From CALLMM01 sp964429855 (GTDB taxonomy: Bacteria; Armatimonadota; Chthonomonadetes; Chthonomonadales; CAJBBX01): a stretch of 64,000 nt of DNA. Both the position numbers and the translations under genes were made by a program. Where the stretch lies: positions 1-64,000 of the forward strand of contig CAYSDM010000019.1 in the NCBI GenBank assembly GCA_964429855.1, in the 5' to 3' direction. Below the pieces are notes generated by a model. That model worked only from the letters and a program-made list of their open reading frames with translations. It was not told where the DNA came from and did not search any database. Every line of letters begins with the position of its first letter. The first letter of the stretch is position 1. Positions 58,790 to 64,000 of the stretch are shown here, piece after piece.

Positions 58790-59617
58790 ATGGAAATTAC
58801 GGCGAAGATGGTCAGCGAACTGCGTGAGCAGACGGGCGCCGGGATGATGGAGTGCAAGAAGGCGCTGATCGAAGCCGGGGGAGATGTGGAGAAGGCTCGC
58901 GACCTGCTGCGCACCAAAGGCAAAGCCGGCGCGGAGAAGCGCTCCGGGCGCTCGGCGGCGGATGGCGTGGTGGGGGCGGCTCTCACCGAGAACGGCGCGG
59001 CGCTGGTGGAGCTAAACTGCGAGACCGACTTCGTGGCGCGCAATGAGGAGTTCCTCGCGCTGGCGCGCGCCCTGACGGAGGCGGCGCTGCACACGCAGGT
59101 CAACACGCCGGAAGAGCTGTTGCAGCAGAATGAGGCGGTTCGCCATCAACTGGAAGATGCGCTCGCCAAGCTGCGCGAAAACATCGTATTCCGCCGCTTC
59201 ATTCGCTATGAGGCGGGTCCGGACAGCGTACTGGCGACCTATGTGCACACGGTGTCGAATAAGATTGGCGTGCTGGTGGAACTACTCGGTTCCCCGATGC
59301 GCGAGGAGCATAAGGCGTTAGCGCGAAATATCGCCATGCACATCGCCGCCAATAAGCCGGAGTATCTGCGCCGTGAAGAGGTTCCGGCAGAATCTGTCGA
59401 GCGCGAGCGCGAGGTTCTGGCGGAGTTGACCCGCAACGAGGGCAAGCCGGAGGCGGCTATCCCAAAAATCGTGGAGGGTCGCCTGGGCAAATACTTCGAG
59501 CGCGTCTGCTTGCTGGAGCAGCCCTATGTGCGCGATCCGAGCAAGAAGATCAGTCAGTTGCTCGAGGAGACCGGGGTGGAGGCGCGTCGGTTCGTCCTGT
59601 TTGTGGTCGGGCAGTAA
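58790..59617 (+). CDS. tsf: Elongation factor Ts
   Basis: A 275-residue EF-Ts, the nucleotide exchange factor of EF-Tu. The N-terminal UBA-like domain and core motif are present (VSELREQTGAGMMECKKALIE), followed by NCETDFVARNEEF. AGCAGGAG precedes ATG 58790. pyrH begins 4 bp after its stop. Confidence 0.96.
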   Translation: MEITAKMVSELREQTGAGMMECKKALIEAGGDVEKARDLLRTKGKAGAEKRSGRSAADGVVGAALTENGAALVELNCETDFVARNEEFLALARALTEAALHTQVNTPEELLQQNEAVRHQLEDALAKLRENIVFRRFIRYEAGPDSVLATYVHTVSNKIGVLVELLGSPMREEHKALARNIAMHIAANKPEYLRREEVPAESVEREREVLAELTRNEGKPEAAIPKIVEGRLGKYFERVCLLEQPYVRDPSKKISQLLEETGVEARRFVLFVVGQ

Positions 59618-59620
59618 CCG

Positions 59621-60343
59621 ATGAGCGCTCGACGCTGGAATCGCGTTCTCCTGAAGCTCTCCGGCGAGGCGTTTGCCGGTCAGCAGGACTTCGGTCTCGA
59701 ACCGGCGGCGACCAACGCCATCGCGTCAAAAGTCGCCTCCGCGCACAGCACCGGAGCCGACATCTGTGTGGTGGTCGGCGGGGGGAACATCATGCGCGGC
59801 GCGATTGCCGCCGATGCCGGTCTGGATCGGGTGACGGCGGACAATATCGGAATGCTGGCGACCGTTCAGAATGCGCTGGCGTTGCAGGAGGCGCTGGAGT
59901 CGCTGGGGGTCGTGACTCGCGTGCAGACCGCAATTGCGATGGCGCAGGTGGCAGAGCCGTTTATTCGCCGCCGCGCCATCCGTCATCTGGAGAAGGGACG
60001 GGTGGTCATCTTCGCGGCGGGCACTGGCAACCCCTACTTCTCCACCGATACGGCGGCGGTCCTGCGCGCGCTGGAGATTCGCGCCGAGGCGGTGCTGAAA
60101 GCCACCAACGTGGACGGCGTCTATGATAAAGATCCCCGGAAGAACCCGGATGCGCGCCGATTCAGTTATCTGGATTACGACTACTGCCTTGAGAACCGGC
60201 TGGGCGTGATGGACATGACCGCCTTTGCGCTCTGCGCCGAGAATCGTCTGCCTATCGTCGTCTTCAGTCTGGCGGGCGAAGATAATATCCGTCGCGTGAT
60301 CTCCGGGGAGGAGATCGGAACCGTTGTAGGGAGAAAACAATGA
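59621..60343 (+). CDS. pyrH: UMP kinase
   Basis: A 240-residue amino-acid-kinase-fold enzyme phosphorylating UMP to UDP. It has LLKLSGEAF, VVVGGGNIMRG, ADNIGMLATVQNALALQ, the TGNPYFSTDTAA block and KATNVDGVYDKDP. Its last four bases overlap the frr start (ATGA). Confidence 0.96.
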   Translation: MSARRWNRVLLKLSGEAFAGQQDFGLEPAATNAIASKVASAHSTGADICVVVGGGNIMRGAIAADAGLDRVTADNIGMLATVQNALALQEALESLGVVTRVQTAIAMAQVAEPFIRRRAIRHLEKGRVVIFAAGTGNPYFSTDTAAVLRALEIRAEAVLKATNVDGVYDKDPRKNPDARRFSYLDYDYCLENRLGVMDMTAFALCAENRLPIVVFSLAGEDNIRRVISGEEIGTVVGRKQ

Positions 60344-60900
60344 CGATTCCTGACCTGCTCAAAGAAGCCGAAGATAAGATGAAGAAGAGTCTGGAAGCGA
60401 CCCGACACGAATTTACGCTGATTCGCACCGGGCGCGCCAGTCCGGTCATTCTCGAACATGTCACGGTCAACTATTACGGCTCAGACCTGCCGATCAATCA
60501 GGTTGCGACCATCACGGTTCCCGAACCGCGCCAACTGCTGATCGTTCCCTTCGATCGCAACGCGCTCGGAGCCATCGAAAAGGCGATCCAGAAATCAGAC
60601 CTGAATCTGACCCCCAACAACGATGGAACCGGCGTTCGGTTGAACATCCCTGCCCTGACCGAAGAGCGTCGCAAGGAGTTCATCAAGACCCTGCATAAGA
60701 AGGCGGAACTCGGTCATGCCGCCATCCGCAATATCCGCCACGACTGCAACAACCATCTCAAAGCCCTTACCAAGAATAAGGAGTGCAGCGAGGACGATGA
60801 GAAGCGGGCGACCGAGAAGGTGCAGAAGCTGACCGATCAGTATATCGCCGAGATTGACAAAGCTGCCAAACAGAAGGAGCAGGAGCTTCTCGAAGTGTAG
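60340..60900 (+). CDS. frr: Ribosome recycling factor
   Basis: A 186-residue RRF that splits post-termination ribosomes. It has FTLIRTGRASPVILEHVTVNYYG, given in part as IRTGRASPVILEHV, the beta-strand domain (TVPEPRQLLIVPFDRNAL) and the C-terminal helix ending KQKEQELLEV. The start codon overlaps the pyrH stop. Confidence 0.96.
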   Translation: MTIPDLLKEAEDKMKKSLEATRHEFTLIRTGRASPVILEHVTVNYYGSDLPINQVATITVPEPRQLLIVPFDRNALGAIEKAIQKSDLNLTPNNDGTGVRLNIPALTEERRKEFIKTLHKKAELGHAAIRNIRHDCNNHLKALTKNKECSEDDEKRATEKVQKLTDQYIAEIDKAAKQKEQELLEV

Positions 60901-61003
60901 TAAGGGGTTAACCGGAGATGGAGCGGGCAGGAGAGGGCGGTCGCCGTCTTTTCTCCCGCCGCTTCCTTTCCCGATCACCCGATCTCGCTCACCCGATTAT
61001 CCT

Positions 61004-61759
61004 ATGAGTTCGCCGGACTTCCCCGCAAGCCTCGATCCCACCCGCATACCTGCGCACGTCGCTATCATTATGGACGGAAACGGACGCTGGGCGCGCGCGC
61101 AGGGACAGGATCGCCTTTACGGTCACTGGCAGGGCTATCGCACCCTCAAGCAGATCGTCTACGCCGCCGATGAGATCGGAATTCGCTATCTTACCGTCTA
61201 TGGATTCTCCTCGGAGAACTGGCGTCGTCCTGCCGGGGAGGTCGAAGGGTTGATGCGTCTGATGCTGGAGGCGATGCGGGCAGAGATCGAAGAGTTGATG
61301 CAGAACGGCATTCGTGTGCGCGTTCTCGGACGGCTATCGCAACTTCCTCCCGATCTGCGGAAAGAGTTTACCGATGCGATGGAGCGCACCTGCGAGAACA
61401 CGCGCCTGACCTTTAATCTGGCGATAAACTACGGAGGGCGGGCGGAGATCGTGGATGCTGTGCGCCATCTGGCGGGCGACCTGCTTCAGGGACGCCTGAC
61501 CCCGGAATCCATTGAAGAGGAGACTCTCTCCTCCCGTCTCTACGCTCCTGACATCCCCGACCCCGACCTGTTAATCCGCACCGCCGGAGAGATGCGACTC
61601 TCCAACTTTCTCCTCTGGGAGACCGCCTATGCCGAAATCTGGGTGACTCCCACTCCCTGGCCCGCCTTCACCCGCGACCACCTGCTGACCGCCATCGCCG
61701 ACTATCAAAAACGCACCCGCAAATTCGGCGCGGTTGTTGAAGACAACGACATCGCCTAA
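61004..61759 (+). CDS. uppS: Isoprenyl transferase (undecaprenyl diphosphate synthase)
   Basis: A 251-residue cis-prenyltransferase making undecaprenyl diphosphate for cell-wall synthesis. It has HVAIIMDGNGRWA with catalytic Asp24, YGFSSENWRRP, INYGGRAEI and DLLIRTAGEMRLSNFLLWE; the family usually reads RTSGE, so Ser is Ala here. No clear ribosome site precedes ATG 61004, and the 103-bp gap after frr shows no terminator. The stop overlaps the convergent SGNH gene by 4 bp. Confidence 0.94.
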   Translation: MSSPDFPASLDPTRIPAHVAIIMDGNGRWARAQGQDRLYGHWQGYRTLKQIVYAADEIGIRYLTVYGFSSENWRRPAGEVEGLMRLMLEAMRAEIEELMQNGIRVRVLGRLSQLPPDLRKEFTDAMERTCENTRLTFNLAINYGGRAEIVDAVRHLAGDLLQGRLTPESIEEETLSSRLYAPDIPDPDLLIRTAGEMRLSNFLLWETAYAEIWVTPTPWPAFTRDHLLTAIADYQKRTRKFGAVVEDNDIA

Positions 61760-62508
61760 CGCACCTTCAGATCGCTCAACAGATTATCCGGCACGCCCAG
61801 ACCCCGCAGCAGCGTATACGCCATCAGTTTGTTGCCAACGGGGTTCATGTGCACCCCGTCTGTCGTCAGGTAGTTTTCGGTGGAGTTGGCCTGCTTGCGG
61901 CGCGCGGCAATAATCCGGTGAAACGGGGCATTCATATCCACATACAGGCAGAGATACTTTGCCGCCAGTTCCCGCATCACCGCAATATAGCCGGTCAGGC
62001 TCTTGTTTTCAGCGCTGCTCAGGTCTTCATAGATGATCGTTGGAGCCAGCAGTACTACGCGCACATTCGCCTTCTGCGCCGCCTCGATCATCTCCGAGAG
62101 CTTCTGCCGGTAGAGCGGAATCGGGACGCCGTTGGGACCGCTGCCGTCGGGAATCCGCTTTCCGGCGGCAAAGTCGAAAAAGCCGTGCCACACGTCATTC
62201 ACGCCGACGCTGATCGTCACCATATCCGGCTTTTTGTCCAGCACATCGCGCTGAAAACGCGCCTGCATGTCGGTCGCCTTATGCCCGGAGATGCCCGCAT
62301 TGACAATCTCGAACTTCTGATCGGGATAGAGCCTGGCGAGCGTCTGTCCCAGCAGCCAGACATAGCCGCCCGGCTGACCTCCGCCCTCCGTGATGCTGTC
62401 GCCCAGCGTGACAATCCGATGCACTCCCTGAAGGGCTTTGGGGGTATCGGAGGTTGTCGGCAGAGCCATCAACGCGACCAGTCCGGCAATTCCCGCAGTC
62501 ATCTGCAT
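61756..62508 (-). CDS. Secreted SGNH/GDSL-family hydrolase
   Basis: A 250-residue exported esterase-type enzyme: signal peptide (about 3-22), block I TLGDSITEGGG with the nucleophile Ser, block II Gly in NAGISGHKA, block III VGVNDVW with Asn, and the DGVHMNPVG block with the catalytic Asp-His pair. The substrate is unknown; relatives deacetylate sugars or cleave lipid esters. ATG 62508 follows AAAGGAG at 9 bp. The VWA gene lies upstream on the same strand, 60 bp away. Confidence 0.88.
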   Translation of the reverse strand: MQMTAGIAGLVALMALPTTSDTPKALQGVHRIVTLGDSITEGGGQPGGYVWLLGQTLARLYPDQKFEIVNAGISGHKATDMQARFQRDVLDKKPDMVTISVGVNDVWHGFFDFAAGKRIPDGSGPNGVPIPLYRQKLSEMIEAAQKANVRVVLLAPTIIYEDLSSAENKSLTGYIAVMRELAAKYLCLYVDMNAPFHRIIAARRKQANSTENYLTTDGVHMNPVGNKLMAYTLLRGLGVPDNLLSDLKVR

Positions 62509-62568
62509 GGTTTTCTCTCTCCTTTGAAGGGTGAACAATTCTTTATCGCTTTCCTCTGCATCCGAAGC

Positions 62569-64000
62569 CTACTCCTCTTCTCTGGGCTTCTGCTGCTCTT
62601 GCGCGCGGCGTTTGGCAGCCATCAGGCGACCCATGCCCCCTTCCGTCGCTGGTTCAGCGGGAGAGGGAGCCTCCGGGGCAGTCGGTCGCGGGGGAGTCGC
62701 GCTGACGTTTGAGGAAGGGGTAACTACGGACGATCCGGCGGAAGGGAAGGACGCAGGCGACGCGCCATCAAGCGCACTCGTCGGCATGTCGGCGTTTTGC
62801 AGTTTCTCGGCGGCTGCGCGCGTTTCGGCGGAGGCGCGCGTTTTCACGTTGATCAGGCGCGCCATCTCCGGAGTGGAAACGGCGGAATCTTCGCGCCGCG
62901 CCCGCTTGGGAAGCCTGCCGCGCGCCCACCCCAGAGCGCGCCGAAAATCCTCCTTCTGCAGCGCCAGACGCCGCGCCGCGACATCCAGCGGAAACAGAAG
63001 CATCGCCATAAGCAGCAGCGACTCGACCAGCGAGATCGGCGAGTAGATGGAGGGACGCTTATCGGTGAAGACGCGCCGGGGATCGGTCTGCGCCGTGCCG
63101 CCCCCGGTCTGCGCCAGTTGAGACATCAGGTAGGCGTTGGTGGTCAGGTCATGGTATTCGGGCGAGTAGGGAACCACCAGTCCGGTTATGGAACTCTCGA
63201 TGGTCTTATCCGGCAGTTCGCGAACCACATTGACCAGATAGGTTCCGATCTTCGCCGCATCGAACCAGCCCTCGTAGGTTCCCGGCGCGCTCTGACGTAA
63301 AGGGATTTCGAACGGCTCACCCTCCGGACCGGCGATCTTCGCGGTGAAGTTCAGGCGATTAAGGAATTTTCCCTCCCGATCCAGCGCCTCCACCATAATA
63401 TGCCCTCGCGTCCCCTCCATCGTTACCTGTGTCTGGAAATCGGAGGGCGAGAAGGTGCGCATCGTCCAGCGAATCGCCTGCGCCCAGAAGGGACCGTATC
63501 CGCTCCAGGGCAGCCACTGCACCGCCCACTTGTTCTTGTCGTCGGAGGTGAACGCCATGGCGCGCCCCAGCCCGTAACGCCAGGTGGCATAGACCGGGTC
63601 GTTATGGTGCGAGGTCAGGATCACATCGGCGGTCGGCTTGGCGATGGTGACGTTATAACCGAGCAGGGGCGGCATCGAGGCGGCGCCGATACCGGAGAGG
63701 CGGTCTTCCAGTCCGGGGGTGACGATCGGGCGAAACGGTTCTTCGATGATCGGACGGCTGGAGATGCGCTCGATCTCCTGAAGGTAGATGCCGGGAATAT
63801 CTTTCGGATCCCTCACCTGATAGAATCGTCCGCCCGTATCGCCTGCCAGCGCGCCCAGAAGCTGCGCGTTGATGTCGCCCGCGTTCTCTCCAATGCCGAC
63901 GGCGGAGAGCGTGATCTTGCGCTTCTTCATCTCATCCAGCAGGGGACGCCAGTCGGGATCGGAGGATTGTCCATCGGTCAGCAGAATGATATGCTTGATC
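62569..64000 (-). CDS. VWA-domain protein, N-terminus beyond window edge
   Basis: About 477 residues of the C-terminal part are visible; the start is to the right of the window. The first visible residues (ILLTDGQSSDPDW) are a MIDAS-adjacent strand of a von Willebrand A domain, followed by SAVGIGENAGDINAQLLGAL, a GATase-like or beta-sandwich region (LGYNVTIAKPTADV, GRAMAFTSDDKNKW) and a transmembrane helix (SLLLMAMLLFPLDVAARRLAL). The C-terminal cytosolic tail is Arg/Ala/Ser/Pro-rich. This resembles large membrane-anchored VWA proteins of the YfbK/BatA-related or GATase-linked type. Confidence 0.75.
   Translation of the reverse strand, partial: IKHIILLTDGQSSDPDWRPLLDEMKKRKITLSAVGIGENAGDINAQLLGALAGDTGGRFYQVRDPKDIPGIYLQEIERISSRPIIEEPFRPIVTPGLEDRLSGIGAASMPPLLGYNVTIAKPTADVILTSHHNDPVYATWRYGLGRAMAFTSDDKNKWAVQWLPWSGYGPFWAQAIRWTMRTFSPSDFQTQVTMEGTRGHIMVEALDREGKFLNRLNFTAKIAGPEGEPFEIPLRQSAPGTYEGWFDAAKIGTYLVNVVRELPDKTIESSITGLVVPYSPEYHDLTTNAYLMSQLAQTGGGTAQTDPRRVFTDKRPSIYSPISLVESLLLMAMLLFPLDVAARRLALQKEDFRRALGWARGRLPKRARREDSAVSTPEMARLINVKTRASAETRAAAEKLQNADMPTSALDGASPASFPSAGSSVVTPSSNVSATPPRPTAPEAPSPAEPATEGGMGRLMAAKRRAQEQQKPREEE

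Noticed and set aside
1..64000. CRISPR arrays, prophage, rRNA and tRNA genes
   Set aside because: No regularly spaced direct repeats, integrase or phage structural genes, and no cloverleaf or rRNA sequence was recognised in any intergenic stretch by eye; a tRNAscan/Infernal run would settle the RNA part.

Overview
This is bacterial chromosomal DNA of moderately high GC, densely coded on both strands, with one 10-N assembly gap inside fliD. The gene set suggests a Gram-negative-type, flagellated, respiring bacterium. It has Alternative Complex III, a fused heme O/heme A synthase, the futalosine route to menaquinone, an Mla-type lipid ABC system, diaminopimelate epimerase, and type IV pilin-like secreted proteins ending in an H-x9-DG motif. 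Two large paralogous multi-pass proteins of the DUF6785 kind, prepilin-like proteins of this type and many secreted cytochrome/copper proteins point to Armatimonadota or a near relative. That placement is inference; no rRNA or phylogenetic marker was searched.

Layout. 1-5.7 kb (minus): ctaA-ctaB fusion, actA and actB, leaving the window on the left. 6.0-7.3 kb: ndk and a NUDIX hydrolase. 7.4-11 kb: a dispersed repeat, then two tandem secreted cytochrome c/copper-monooxygenase-like proteins, the second with an N-terminal redoxin domain. 11.1-13.4 kb (minus): a small leader ORF, a degenerate Nif3-like protein and a D-2-hydroxyacid dehydrogenase behind a consensus sigma-70 promoter. 13.5-19.3 kb: methyltransferase, DUF6785-type membrane protein, PhyH-family dioxygenase and S9 peptidase. 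19.3-25.4 kb: ZnuC-like ATPase, two DUF4331-like pieces, TPR protein, SRPBCC protein, His-rich Ni/Co exporter and a coiled-coil protein. 25.5-28.6 kb: mlaEFD from an apparently leaderless promoter. 28.6-33.1 kb: rplI, dnaB, purD and dapF. 33.1-36.8 kb: second DUF6785-type protein, a small Cys-rich protein and a Gfo/Idh/MocA oxidoreductase. 36.8-44.3 kb: mqnE-mqnC-znuA-like run, an EAL protein behind a sigma-28-like promoter, an M2/M3 peptidase and a VanZ protein. 44.3-50.7 kb (minus): flagellar filament cluster (two flagellins, fliD, fliS, FliT-like protein). 51-54.8 kb: BNR-repeat protein, sigma-like/TPR hybrid, small secreted peptide and prepilin-like protein. 54.9-57.4 kb: FmdE-like protein with a complete ECF transporter (S, T, A). 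57.4-61.8 kb: rpsB-tsf-pyrH-frr-uppS. 61.8-64 kb (minus): SGNH hydrolase and a VWA protein running off the right edge.

How it fits together. ActAB, the heme A/O synthase and MqnE/MqnC belong to one menaquinol-to-terminal-oxidase respiratory chain. The two flagellin genes share a nucleotide-identical central segment. Both leaders carry a GGA-loop hairpin, which suggests CsrA-type control of filament synthesis. A CTAG-bounded dispersed repeat occurs three times: before the copper-protein pair, directly at the stop codon of flagellin 2, and between the rpsB promoter and rpsB.
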